The notes below the pieces were generated by a model. That model saw nothing but the letters and a program-made list of their open reading frames with translations. It did no database searches and was not told where the DNA came from. Shown piece after piece: positions 34,290 through 47,158 of a stretch of 64,000 nucleotides of DNA. The translations under genes were made by a program, and so were the position numbers. The first letter of the stretch is position 1. Each line of letters opens with the position of its first letter. This stretch comes from Cephalotus follicularis. Taxonomy: Eukaryota; Streptophyta; Magnoliopsida; Oxalidales; Cephalotaceae. Location of the stretch: contig BDDD01005154.1 of NCBI GenBank assembly GCA_001972305.1, positions 60,349 to 124,348 on the forward strand, in the 5' to 3' direction.

Positions 34290-35445
34290 ATGAACAATAG
34301 AGGAAGGCGTGCCCGACGGGGTGGAAGGAACGCTTCTGCCCCTGCTCCTGTTGATAATGAACCGATTCAGGGCAATGTTTTTCAAGAGTATGATCCTAAT
34401 GCTCCACTAGTCGGGGCTGACCCTGAGGTTTGGAGACAGTTGTGTGCCACTATGGCACAGATGCATAATTTGATGGGACGCAGACATGCTCGAGCGAAAC
34501 GTAGACCAAGGAGGGAAGACATGTTGGGCCGTTTCCTAAAGTTGTAGCCTCCAGCATTCGTAGGACTCCATGATCCTACCCTTGCTGAGTCTTGGCTAAC
34601 TCAATTGGAAAATATTTTTGAGGCAATGGGATGTGATGATGAATAGAAATTTGTTTTCGCAGTATATGCTCCAAAGGGAAGCCGAACACTGGTGGGCTAT
34701 GTTAAACACAGATTGGACGAGAAATGGTACAATCCGCTTTTGAGATGCCTTCAAGAGAGAATTCTATGCAAGGTACTACCCACAGGTAGAGAAAGACAGA
34801 AGAGAGATTGAATTTGTTAACTTGGTATAGGGGAGTATGACAGTTACTGAGTACAAGGCGAGATTCATGCAGTTAGCCCGATCTGCCCTGTACTTAGTAG
34901 AAGGCCAAGAGCGCAGAGCAAAGAAGTTCCTTAGGGGATTGAGATTGGATTTGAGGAGGCAGTTGATTCCCTTGGGATTGACCTCCATATCAGATATTTC
35001 TTCCCGAGCTATGCATCATGAGGATATTGTAGAGGAGGCTGGACAAATGAGAGATAGAGCTCGCACCCGACCTACTTCTTCAGCTTGGCAGAGTGAAAGT
35101 GGCAGCACTAAATTGCAAAAGACTAACGGTAGTCCCTCTCCTGGTTCTCATGGTAGCAGTCTGGATAGCTGGAACCAGTTCCGTTCTCAGAGGAGAGGCA
35201 GATCGAGGAACGCACACCGTGGAGGCCGATCTTCAGCACCTAGTCAGCGTACACCCTGCAGATTTTCTGGGGCCGGTAATCAGAATGCCTTGGTTCCTTG
35301 TGTGCATTGTCAGAAGTCCAACCACACTTCTGAAAATTGTAGGTGCTTTTTGGGCCATTGCTTGACTTGTAGTGGTTCTGACCACATTGCCAGAGATTGT
35401 CCTAAGAGTTCCCATTCTAGAGGATTGGATCAGACACAGTGGTGA
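34290..35445 (+). pseudogene. Gag of chromovirus G, with stops
   Basis: The frame starts MNNRGRRARRGGRN and runs through a capsid-like region with several stops. The last 202 codons are open, from 34,837 (MTVTEYKARFMQLARSA) to 35,445. Two good CCHC zinc knuckles close it: CVHCQKSNHTSENC and CLTCSGSDHIARDC. Gag packages element RNA into particles. It lies directly after the LTR and primer site and before the protease, as in Ty3/gypsy elements of the Tekay/Del kind. Confidence 0.82.
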
Positions 35446-35520
35446 CCGCCTCCACACGGACCGACTTCTAGTGCACTATCTTCTTCCCGTGGCACTTCGC
35501 AGTCTAGAGGGAAACAGCCT

Positions 35521-38500
35521 ATGAGTTCTACTCTGACAGTTCAGGCTAGAGTTTTTTCCACGGAACCGAGTGCTGCAGCAGGGTCTGATGTAGTGATCGG
35601 AGGTACCATTCGACTCTTTCAGCTTCCAGCACAGGTTCTTATTGATCCGGGTTCATCCCATTCATTCATTGCATTGCATTTTGTCTCACATGTTGGTTTC
35701 AGACCCGAGTGCCTTCCTTTCTTGATGGAGGTATCCACACCTCTCGGTGAGTCGGTGACTACCGATCGAGTTTGTTGAGATTGTATTATAGAGATTGATG
35801 ATCGTTTCTTGTTAGCCGATCTTATTGTTCTTCCTATGGATAGCCTAGATGTGATTCTTGGCATGGATTGGTTGTTTGCTAGCTTTGCTCAGGTGGATTG
35901 TTATAGGAAGGTGATGGTTTTCAGTCCTCCGGGACGACTGCCTTTTCGATTCCTTGGAACCTTAGAGCCGTCGATTGTTCCTATGAATTCGACTTTGCAT
36001 GCAAACAGATTGTTAAGATAGGGATGCCAGGGGTTTCTTGCACATGTGCTCGATACAGATAGATGGCGACCGAAACTGGAAGATATTCCAGTGGTTAGCG
36101 AGTTCGGAGATGTTTTTCCTCGGGATTTGACTTCATTAATGCGTAACAGAGAGATAGAATTTGTAATTTATTTGAAACCGAGAACTGCACCGATTTCTGA
36201 AGTACCATACTGAATGGCACCAATAGAATTGAAAGAGTTAAAGATACAGCTACAGAATCTTCTGGACAAATGTTTCATAAGACCTAGTGCTTAACCCTGG
36301 GGAGCACCTATTCTTTTTGTCAATAAGAAAGATGGATCGCTCAGAATGTGTATTAACTACCATCAACTCAATAAAGTTACAGTGAAGAATAAGTACCCTC
36401 CACCGCATATTGATGAGTTGTTCAACCAATTTAGAGGAGCGACAGTGTTTTCTATGCTCGACTTGAGATCAGGTTACCACCAGCTGAAAGTCAGACATGA
36501 GGATATTCTGAAGGCTACTTTCAGATCACAATATGGTCATTATGAGTTTCTAGTTATACCTTTTGGTGTAACTAATTCTCCCGCAGCTTTCATACACCTA
36601 ATGAACCGAGTGTTCAGATAGTATTTGGATCGGTTTATTGTGGTTTTCATTGATGACCTCTTGGTCTATTCCAGGACCAATGAGGAGCATGTCCAGCACC
36701 TCTACATTGTATTGCAAACATTGAGAGATCATCAATTGTATGCCAAATTCAAAAAGTGCAAATTTTGGTTATCGGAGGTTACTTTCCATGGGCATATTGT
36801 TTCGGTGATGGTTTATCAGTGGATCCATCAAAGGTTGAGGCCGTGAAAGATTGGAAACAACTGACGAATGCTTCTGAGGTCCGTAGCTTCTTGGGTTTAG
36901 CATGATATTATCGTCGGTTTGTTGAGAGATTTTCCCGAATTGCTACACCATTGACTAGATTAACACAAAAGAATGCTGCTTTTATATGGGATAGAGATTG
37001 TGAAAGGAGTTTTCAAGAGTTAAAGGATAGATTGATTTCCGCTCCTGTCCTAGTCTTAGCAGACAGGAACGAAGACTTTATGGTGTATATCGATGCTTCA
37101 GGGAAAGATCTTGGTTGCGTCTTTATGTAAAATGGAAAAGTAATAGCATATGCATTTAGAAAGATCAAACCAAATGAAGAAAACTACGCAGTGCACGACT
37201 TGGAGTTGACGGCCATTGTCTTTGCTCTTGGGAAATGGCCCCACTTCCTATATGGGACCAAGTTTACAGTCTTCACGGATCACAGGAGTTTGAGATATCT
37301 CTTTTTACCGAAAGAATTGAACATGAGACAAAGAAGGTGATTTGAACTTCTTAATGATTATGATTGTAACATTGAATATCATCCGGGAAAAGCGAATGTC
37401 ATCGTAGATGCATTGAGTTGCAAGCTATCTTGTATGACACTTTCTCATATTCATGTGAAACCTTCATTGTTTGACCAAATCAGGGATGCTCAGAAGGTGG
37501 ACATGGAATTGCAGAAAGTGGCGGCTATTGACAGGGGTGTAAAACCCGATTTCTCTCTATATACAAATGGGTTATTGAGATACAGGAACAGAATTTGCAT
37601 TCCAGCCAATAGTGAGTTAAAAGAGGAGTTTCTTTCTCAAGCTCATAAATCTCATCTCTCTATTCATCTGGGGAGTATGAAGATGTATCATGACCTAAGG
37701 CTTAGCTATTGGTGGATTGGCATGAAGAGAGAGATTGCAGAGTTTGTATCGAGATGCCTCACTTGTCAGTAGGTCAAGGCGGAACACCAGAGACCGGAAA
37801 GTTTGCTCCAGCCTCTACCCATTCGAGAGTGGAAATGGGAGCATATTACCATGGATTTCGTATCCAGCCTACCTCTGACTCATGACAGACATGATGCTAT
37901 ATGGTTTGTGCTCGATCGGCTTACGAAGTCAGCCCAGACTGTTCATAAGAGAGATTGTTAATGCACATGGAGCTCCTGTTAGCATTGTTTCGTATCGAGA
38001 CTCTCGCTTCACTTTAGGGTTTTGGAGGAAGTTACAGGCAACTATGGGTACATAATTGAGTTTCAGCATTGGTTTTCATCCCCAGTTAGAAGGATTATCT
38101 GAAAGGACCATTCAGACATTGGAGGACATGCTTCAAGAATGCGTTCTCCACTTTGGAGGTAATTGGGAAGACTTCTTGCATTTGATTGAGTCCTCGTATA
38201 ACAATAGTTATCACGGGAGCATACAGATGACTCCTTATGAAGCCCTATATGGTAGGAAGTACCGATCGCTAGTTGGCTAGGATCAGGTCGGTGAGAGGAG
38301 CATTTTGGGACCAGAGATAGTACAGATTACCTCAGAGAAAGTGAAATTGATTAAAGACCGATTGATTGTAGCACAGAGTAGACAGAAAAGCTATGCTGAT
38401 GTTTATCGTAGAGGATTGGAGTTTAGTGTTGGTGACCATGTCTTTCTCAAAGTGTCACCCACCAAAGGAGTCATGAGATTTGGGAGGAAAGGGAAGCTTT

Positions 38501-38846
38501 CTCCCCTTTTTATTGGACCTTTCGAGGTATTGGATCGGATTGGCCGACTTGCTTATAGGCTTGCCTTGCCTCCAGCCTTGTCGGGAGTTCATAAGGTGTT
38601 CCATGTTTCTCAATTGAGAAAGTATGTTAGAGGTCCCTCACGCATTATTGATTACAGTCAGATTTAGCTAGAACCTGACTTGTCTATTATTGAGACTCCT
38701 ATACAGATTGTTGACAGACAGATCAGGGTATTGAGGAACAAGACCATTCCTTTGGTTAGTGTTCTATGGCAGTATCATGGGTCAGTGGAGCGCACCTGGG
38801 AGAGCAAGGATGGTATGAGAGAGAAATATCCTTTTCTGTTTGATTG
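35521..38846 (+). pseudogene. Pol of chromovirus G: protease, RT, RNase H, integrase, chromodomain-like end
   Basis: Domains in order, with frameshifts and stops. Protease: IDPGSSHSFI (usual DSG changed to DPG) and DVILGMDWL. Reverse transcriptase: about 36,100-36,850, LDLRSGYHQ and the intact catalytic FIDDLLVYS at 36,646-36,672. RNase H: YIDASGKDLGC and TDHRSL. Integrase: HLSIHLGSMKM, CLTC, then SYRDSRF where the second catalytic Asp has become Tyr. About 50 bp are missing after LTKSA. The C-terminus resembles a chromodomain (IVDRQIRVLRNKTIP, then TWESKDGMREKYPFLF). Most stops are single-base changes, many of the C-to-T or G-to-A kind, so the copy is old. Confidence 0.85.
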
Positions 38847-38886
38847 ATTGATCGATTGACTGATGAATCTGGGGACCAGATTCTTT

Positions 38887-38900
38887 TAAGGAGGGGAGAA
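38887..38900 (+). other. Polypurine tract of G
   Basis: TAAGGAGGGGAGAA immediately before the 3' LTR. Confidence 0.85.
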
Positions 38901-41153
38901 TGTAACGACCAGAATCCCCTTTTGTGCTGTTTAGCACTGTTCATGCATATATATATTGTACTGTATTGGATTGTACTTGACTGTATTGAATATTGAGAAA
39001 TGATTGGATTGAGGTATTCTTATACCTATTGCTTAAAGTATTGATAGCATGCATGTATAGTCGGGGTATTTAGGGCAGAGTTTCGGAAACATGGCTGGAT
39101 TGACTATATAAGTCAACCCCTAGCCATTTCTCCTTTACTTCTCCCATTTTCCCATTTCTCCTTCTCTCTTTCTCTCCTTCTCCTTCTCTCCCTAGCGGAG
39201 CAGCCTTCCTCCTCCTTCCCAGCAGCTCCGGTTTTGACTACTCCATCAGCAAATAGCAATTGCAAGTCTCCTCTTTTCTGCAGAGCAATAAAACAGCTGG
39301 TTCTTGAGTGCTTCCAGCTGATTGATTGATTGTTAGCTCAACTGTTGAAGCTCCAATTGTAGGTAGGAATTCTCTACTTGAACTGTCTACTACTTGACTG
39401 AATGATTGATTGAATTGAAAGATTGACTGATTGTATTGTATTGAATTGTGTTATAAGGGTTTTAAAATTGAATCCTTGATCTAACTGATCTAGGAAGATT
39501 GAAACTGTAAGTTAAAGGTTGTAACAAGTTTTACTAAACTTAAGAGAGTGATTTTAACACATTGGTTTTCAAAGAATTGCTTTAAACTAGATTTTGACCT
39601 GAGATTGGCTACAATTTCTGCTGAAAAATGGTTTTTTCCAGCACAGGCGTCGACGCATAGCCCATTGGCATCGACGCATTGAGTTTCTGGATTGTTTTAC
39701 TGAGGTTTTATTCACCTTTAGTGTCAACGTGTATCTTTGGCGTTGACGCGTACTACTTGAGATTTCTTTCTCCCAAGTAAGACGTCAACGTAAATCATAT
39801 AGGCCATCTCAGTGTTGACGTCTTATGTTTATGCGTCAACGCTTTGAACCAAGCACGTTAACGCCTAAACCTACTGGTTTTTTGGTACGCGATGCACGTC
39901 GACTCCTTCTACCAAAGGCATTGACGCCCACTAGCCTACTATTGAAAGTAAATATTAAGCGTCGATGCATATAGCCATGGCGTCGATGCCCAACGCCCTG
40001 TTTTGGAAAATTGATGTTTTAAAGCTAGTTTTCAACTTCTTTTCACATAGACACTTGACCGGAGCCTCACTTGAGGTATTCAAGCATTTGAAACACAGTT
40101 TTCCATGGTTTTCAACGATTGAATTGATAAATTGATAGATTGGGCCATAGGCAACGACCCAGTGACTTTCTTGGACTGGATAGACGTGCTTTCCTATCTC
40201 GTTACTTCGATTGTCATCATCTATTGACTATTGGTTGATTGATTGAGCCATAAGTGTTGTGAATCTAAGTTCAGAACGTTGGACACACATTCCCATTTCT
40301 CCATAAGATATCACCAATTATTGGCATTCTAAAGACAGATTGATTGTATTGTAAGGATCCTATAGAGTGACCTTATGACCCGCATCGGCATGTTAGGTTG
40401 TCGACCTTGTCCACCTATTTTGTCGATCGTGTCATTTATTGTATTGACCTGCTGATGAGCAGTACTGTTACCGACTGATGATTGATGCACCCGGAGGGCC
40501 ATAGCATCTGGACGGATGTAGCTCCCCCATGGTAAATGCTCATCGATATTGTATTGACCCAGTCGTAGGCATGAAGATCTAAGAGTCGCAGACCTGATCA
40601 GTCTGAGATAAGTAGATAGATCTCTCACGTTTTTCGAAGGACTACCTTCCATGGGATTGATCATTTCCATTGATTGGCATTGTATTGACTTGAGTTCGCA
40701 TGCTCTATAGGATATGATTGACTGATTGGGTGTTTTATACACCACCACCGAGTGTCTGCTATTGATTGATTACTATAGATCCTATCCATATGCGCTGTTA
40801 TGGGTCAGTGTCATATGGATAGTTAGATCGCCAATTGTTTGCATACATTTGCCATATCATGCATTGATATTGTACATAGCACATTGATATTGTATAAACC
40901 ACCACAGATATTGCACATTATACATGCATACATATTGCATGGGGGTTCTGCTTAGCCCTATGGCTAAAACCATCCTACAGGATGGGGTTGTGTGTGCATT
41001 CTTGTCTGACACAGGTAGGGCAACAAGTACCAGCGGACAGAAGAATTGAATATTCGTTTGGACCGCATGATCGTTTTGTTTGACAGAGCTTTTATTGTAA
41101 ACTGTATTGAAAGGATTGATATCTAGTATGGTATTGTATTTTATTACGAAAGT
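38901..41153 (+). repeat. 3' LTR of G, first segment
   Basis: Begins TGTAACGACCAGAATCCCC. Contains TATATAAG at about 39,104 as a plausible TATA box, then a GTCGAC/GTCAAC cluster at 39,640-40,010 downstream of it. Interrupted by H at 41,153. Confidence 0.85.
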
Positions 41154-41830
41154 TGTAACGACCTGTTCTCGAAACCCGAGCCGTTACAAGGATCTGGGAT
41201 GACTTCAACCATAACCCATGGCACAAGCTGGTCATAGAAACTTCCTTCTCTCATCTTCTCATTCATATTTTTTTTCTTCTCTTCCCAGCACATCACGAGA
41301 GTAGAGGACTGGACGTCCAGCTGCACCTCAGCTACCCACTGCAGCGGACTGGTGCCATGCGCCAAGGTCTTGCCTATCCTCTTCCTCCACGGCAGAGGAC
41401 CAGACCTACAACAACTTGGACATAGCATTCATACATTCACACAAACATAATAAAGGAAAGAGAAGAATGAGACAGTCATTTTTATAGTGGTTCGGCACAG
41501 AAAATGCCTACGTCCACTTCCTCAATCATCCATGAGGTTCCACTAGTATGAAGTTCATTACATGCAGGGTTACATAGCTTAGTAAATACTGAGAATGAAA
41601 GGATAGCCACGCAGGCCATACATAGTAGAGAAGGCACACCAGACTTCATTCAAGGGAGCTATGCAAAACTAGAAGCCACTACTCAACAGAACCCGAGGAG
41701 AGCACCCCAAGGATGTATTATAAAAAGGAGCAGGGGACTTCAACGAGTGAAGAGCCGCAACTCACCGTTTCATTAAATCCTCAACACTCTCTTCCAAAAC
41801 ACCAACACACACCGTAAGACCTTCACAATG
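41154..41830 (-). repeat. H 3' LTR, conserved part
   Basis: Matches 43,698-44,365 closely, including GTGGTTCGGC...TGCCTACGTCCAC (41,492-41,522) and TATTATAAAAAGGAGC. Beyond about 41,830 the two copies differ strongly, though both later contain the 65-bp repeat type. Confidence 0.7.
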
Positions 41831-43680
41831 CCTTACCCAAGCAAGGACTCAGAAGTTTGCAGTATGAGGACTCCTCAAGGTCCAGAGATGCTATCCAACA
41901 TAAGTCCGAGGATAACCCATCCGAGGAAACAGCTCAGCAAGATATTCATCTTCAGAGGAATTAAGGCTGCCCAGGAAAATCACAGTATCAGGGAATCAGA
42001 GGATGCTTAAGACTACGGGAACCACTTCAGAAATATATGAGCTTCTCTACAGTCATAACCACACCAATCCTCGGTAGCATACTGATACAAGAAATAAGAT
42101 ACAACCTGCTGGAACAACCATCAACAGTGATAAAAAAGCTGTGCTAGAAGTCCATAGACCATAGGAGTTCAGCTAGAAAATTCATCAGCAACATATATGA
42201 ACAGATTCCACTGCCCGACCGAAAAGACCATCTATCATAATATATGTTGTGCCAACATCACGTTAGCAAGATCACAAGATAAGCCGGAACCATGTCGGCC
42301 GTGTCTTGAGATCCTCAATCATGGTGGAGCCACATCCGCAATACTTGCAAAACAACACATCATACCAAAACCTTGGCCCACAGGCCCATACAAGCATCTG
42401 CCGCCGAAAATCTATCAGCTCATGTCAACGGCGTTGATGAAGAACCAGCACCGCAGCGTAGTGCTCGCAACCCCCTCATTAGCATAGTGTAGGAGAACAT
42501 CGATCGAAGGACCCGCGTATCACCGCCCGAGCTCCGCCCTCGTCGGCAATCACCTAGCTCCACTGGCAACTTCCATCGGAGGTCCTCGGCTCGCAAGCAC
42601 GACAAATCCCCAAAGGGCAATGCACAAACAATGAACATCGACTAAGGGGCCTGCAGGCAACACCCTCGTTGGCAATCATGATGAGGACATCGACTGGGAG
42701 GTTGGCGCATCACCGCTCAACCCATCCCTGGTTGGCAACCCCATGTCCGAGAACTCAGCATGGTCTGACCAAAGAAGCAGCGGATCCTCGGCTGCCCCCA
42801 CACATCATTCCATCATAGACCGATGAAATGAGCAGATCCGGTTATGGAACCCAGGCACAGTCACACCCAACAGTTCATCATAGACAATGGCACTGCTGAA
42901 TGCAATTGGGGTCGAACGCACACTCCACCTCGGCCATGAGAGCCTCGCATATCCAGTTCCACCAGCATCCAACATCCGTAACCGTACCATGAACATCGAT
43001 CAAGGGGCTACGCCAGCACTCCCTCGTTGGCAATCATGCAGCATTGTGAACATCGAGAGAAGGGCTACGCCAGCACACCTTCACCGGCAACCACATTCAA
43101 GGGCAGCCCACAAGGTCTGTTGGCAAGAGTAGCGGATCCCGCGTGTCTGCACTCAACGCAACAATTCATTATAGACCGACGAAAGGTGCAGATCTGGGTA
43201 TGGAACCCAGGGGCAGTACCACTTAACAATCACATCATAGACCGATGGACTGTTAGATGGCCATTGGATCAAACGCAAACTCATCCTCACCCAGGGAGGC
43301 GCAAACTTCCACATAGCATAGAACCTGTCACCACACATTCGCAGCACATGTGTTAGTTTTTAGAGAACAAGTGATAGAAATAAGAAAATCACATAAGGAA
43401 AAGGAGTTTTCTCACTTACTGATCCTCTGCAACCGCTACCACTTACAAGATTCTCAGCTTACCAGGTTCTTGACGCTCTGTATTACTTGACAGGCCCAAG
43501 TCCAGTGACAAAACCAACTGATGTCCTTAGAATATACTATCTGCCATACCAGAAATCGGAGAATCCCAACCTTAGTGTTGTCACATACTCCTCGTACTCC
43601 GACGAATCACCAACTTCCCATCTTTAAAGTTCCTTCCAACCTCAAAGAATTTCAGAACCACGTGAATCACTAAACCGGTC
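41831..43680. other. Variable part of the left H LTR and short interior
   Basis: No coding sequence. Imperfect repeats with GAACATCGA(T/C)...GGGGC(T/C)...TCGGCAATCA lie at 42,490-43,110. The boundary between LTR and interior is not visible. Confidence 0.4.
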
Positions 43681-43692
43681 GCTCTGATACCA
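43681..43692 (-). other. Primer-binding site of H (tRNA-Met)
   Basis: GCTCTGATACCA on the plus strand, 5 bp from the LTR start at 43,698. Confidence 0.85.
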
Positions 43693-44579
43693 AAAGTTGT
43701 AACGACCCGATCCAGAAACTCGAGTCGTTACAAGGATCTGGGATGACTTTAACCATAACCCATGGCACAAACTGGTCATATAAACTTCCTTCTCTCATCT
43801 TCTCCTTCATATTTTTTTCTTCTCTTCCCAGCACATCACGAGAGAAGAGGACTGGACGTCCATTTGCACCTCGGCTACACACTGCAGGGAACTGGTGCCA
43901 CGCGCCAAGGTCTTGCCTATCCTCGTCCTCCACGGCAGAGGACCAGACCTACGACAACTTGGACATAGCATTAATACATTCACAAATACATGATAAAGGA
44001 AAGAGAATAATGAGACAGTCATTTTTATAGTGGTTCGGCACAGAAAATGCCTACGTCCACTTCCTCAATCATCCATGAGGTTCCACTAGTATGAAGTTCA
44101 TTACATGCAGGGTTACATAGCTTAGTAAATACTAAGAATGAAAGGATAGCCACGCAGGCCATACACAGCAGAGCAGCCGCACTAGACTTCATTCATTCAA
44201 GGGATCTATGCCAAACCAGAAGCCACTACTCAACAAAACCCGAGGAGAGGACCCCAAGGATGTATTATAAAAAGGAGCAGGGGACTTCAACGGGCGGAGA
44301 GCCCCAACTCACCGTTTCATTAAATCCTCAACACTGTCTTCCAAAACACCAACACGCGCTGTATCACTTAGACCCGAGGAGAGCACCCACGTGTTCTACA
44401 TATGATCACTTAACATTGTCTTCGAAGACACCAACACGCACCGTATCACTTAGACCCGAGGAGAGCACCCACGTGTTCTACCAGTGATCACTTAACACCT
44501 TGATCTAAATTCAGAGGAAACACATCCTCCACCGACCTTCCCCTCTGCCCTTGATCACCACCTCTGCAATATGCCTGAC

Positions 44580-44935
44580 AAAGACCTTTGCAACATGTCA
44601 GACGATGACCTCTGCAACATGTCAGACCACAACGACAGACCACAAGTATTGCAAGGTACCGGACCACAAGCCAAACCACAACCTCTTTAAGGTGCCGGAC
44701 AACAAGCCAGACCACAACCTCTGCAAGGTACCAGTCAACAAGCCAGACCACAACCACTGCAAGGTGCCGGACAACAAGCCAGACCACAACCACTGCAGTG
44801 TGCTGGACAACAAGCTAGACCACAACCACTGCAAGGTGTCAGACAACAAGCTCTGACCATAACCTTTGTAAAGTGCCAGGTAACAAGCCAGACCACAACC
44901 TCTGCAAGGTACCAGACAACAAGCCCATCCACGGA
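44580..44935. repeat. Minisatellite, unit about 36 bp
   Basis: About nine to ten units with AACAAGCCAGACCACAACC then CTGCAAGGTGCCGGAC and variants, within the H LTR. Confidence 0.85.
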
Positions 44936-45052
44936 TATAAAACCATCCACAGATGCCAACCCACTCCCAACACCAAACCAGGTAGCCTGAGGAGATTCAC
45001 GCCCGAGAAGGCATCTTCAACAAAACACCAGAGAAGCCACTTTGCTCAGTCA

Positions 45053-45285
45053 ATGCCTGGGGAGAGCACAACACTAGCAATGCCTGGGGAGACCATCACA
45101 CCAGCAAATGCCCGAGGAGACCATCACACAAGCAATGCCCGGGGAGACCACCACAACAGCAATGCCCGAGAAGACCATCACACAAGCGATGCCCGAGGAG
45201 ACTACCACACAAGCAATGCCCGAGGAGACCACCACACCAGCAATGCCCGAGGAGACTATCACACAAGCCATGCCCGTGCACAAGG
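45053..45285. repeat. Minisatellite, unit about 27 bp
   Basis: About nine units with CAATGCCCGAGGAGACCA then TCACACAAG and variants, within the H LTR. Confidence 0.85.
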
Positions 45286-46965
45286 AAACTACAACGTTCA
45301 ACATAAGCTACGCTTGGGATCAACACAAGGGCCCGGGGGAAAACGCCAAGCCTGGGACAACTACCCGAGGTCCGTCCAACACTTACCTTACACTAAGGAG
45401 ATGAAATCTCACCCTAGCCCAGTACCCAAGGGATCCACCAGGGCTCACCCGACAAAACATCTTTAGGGACCGAGCTGGTCCGAGGACGGGAGGACAGGCA
45501 AAACTAAGGAAAACCTCTTACTCTCACACTTCCATAGCCAGAACCACCTCGGCAAGCACAAATAACAACTTTGTTGAAGATCCATCAACATGGTCATGGG
45601 CTACAGGACTGTACACATCCCTCATATACCCATATAGATACCCATTTCCAGAGCACCGCATGAACATCGATAGAAGGGCTACATGAGCACTCATTCCTCG
45701 ACAATCACACGTTTGGCGCACCTCACTAGATGAACATTGATTGAGGGGCTACGCAAGCCCACCCCCGTCGGCAATCATGAGCTCAGCACTACACCATATG
45801 AATATCAATTGAAGAGCTACCTCGTCGGCAATCACGTAGCGTGAATTTTGTCTAAGGGGCCCGCGAATCACCGCTCAGCCACTACAGAGGAGACACTTCA
45901 ATTGGTAAATGCTCAAGAAGATGCTTGACATGCACTACTCACCAAGGGATGCCCGACGTGGACTACTTTGTAAGGAAAGCTTACCATGCACTGCTCGACA
46001 TGGGATGTAAATCAAACTGGCTCCTCTGCCAGGACGCACATAGCACTAACTCCCTGGCAAGAACACGCATCTTACATGGCCATAACAGTTGTATTCATCA
46101 CATAAGATATGAGGATCCTCGTTTACCCAAAATCTAGATGCTAAAACACAAGCTCACAAAACACCTCAACACAAAATGATTAAGTTAGTATAACCATAAA
46201 TGAAACCACAGTGAAACGTCACATACCTGGGTCTCTCAATACCGGTGTCTACAACGCTTACCAGTTCCTTGGAACTCCGAATCCACCATACCACTGGATT
46301 CTTCATATTCCCAGAACTCGAACAGCGCACATAGAGCTTCGGATCTACCAGCGGATCCACATTTTGCTATCTCAGATGTCAAACAGAGCAGGGATACCAA
46401 CTCACTGCTCAGTGTACTGAGGAACTCCGAATCCACCATACCACACTCGGGTAAGGACATCAAAGACCAGTGAGAATCACCTTCAACCACGTTTGACTAC
46501 AGAAGAAATGGAGAAGAAGAGAAACAAGACTTGTAGAGGAGATGCTCGGTCACGCCAGAAGTAAGGATCCAACGAAGAGGAAGCGTGAACCTCACAGGGA
46601 GTACTCACAACTCACCTAGACAGAATTCACTCGGCATCTTCCCTTTTCTTCCTTCTTCTTCCTCCTACCTACTTCTCACTAACTTCTTCCTTTTTTTTCC
46701 TTCTACCCAAGGCGCCAGATATATCCCTTCACACACTCTCCCTAACACACGTCCTTTTACATTGGAAATTGTTAGCTTCCCTTGTAACCTTCACTTATGG
46801 GCTTAGTCAAAATAAATGACTCTTCCCAATAAATGCCACTTTGGGCCTTAACATTGCACAAGAGAGGACTCCCAAATGGCTCAAAGAAAATAATAAAACA
46901 TAAACCAAGCCTTAACAAGCAGATGACAAAGAGAATCATCTGCAAAACCGTACCTGGGTATTACA

Positions 46966-47158
46966 TGAATGATTGTATTACAGTGATGGATTATTATCAT
47001 GGTTTTGCAAGAGAATTACGTTGTATGTTCCGCATATTGAGATGTATTATAAAGATTTTGGTTTTTCCGTAAGTTTATATTGCTAGCCCTGACCATTGTA
47101 TTGTATATTGCATTAAGAGTAATGCCATGGGTCCGTCCTCCGGGCGCGGGGTGTTACA
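46966..47158 (+). repeat. 3' LTR of G, second segment
   Basis: Aligns with 33,975-34,105 of the other G LTR (CATATTGAGATGTATT, TTGCTAGCCC...GACCATTGTATTG) and ends GGGGTGTTACA. Coding sequence of copia I begins at the next base. Confidence 0.8.

Larger units (their letters stand above)
41154..46965 (-). mobile_element. LTR element H inserted in the G 3' LTR, without coding capacity
   Basis: Minus-strand order: LTR starting TGTAATACCC at 46,965, primer site at 43,692, a very short interior, and a second LTR-like copy ending at 41,154. The G LTR resumes at 46,966, which the other G LTR confirms. No pol domain is visible. The flanks show no clear target duplication; the 5 bp left of the element (AAAGT) equal the spacer next to the primer site. 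Confidence 0.65.
43698..46965 (-). repeat. 5' LTR of H
   Basis: 3,268 bp from TGTAACGACCC to ...GGGTATTACA on the plus strand. It contains two minisatellites (44,580-44,935 and 45,053-45,285) and the 65-bp repeat type (45,660-45,880). Long open frames inside it follow the repeats and are not genes. Confidence 0.75.

Noticed and set aside
42197..43356. Small genes in the left half of H
   Set aside because: No domain, no conserved frame in the other H LTR, and they overlap LTR repeats.
44551..45466. Repetitive protein genes (about 100 and 197 codons)
   Set aside because: The frames simply follow two minisatellites whose units are multiples of three; similar frames are open on the opposite strand.
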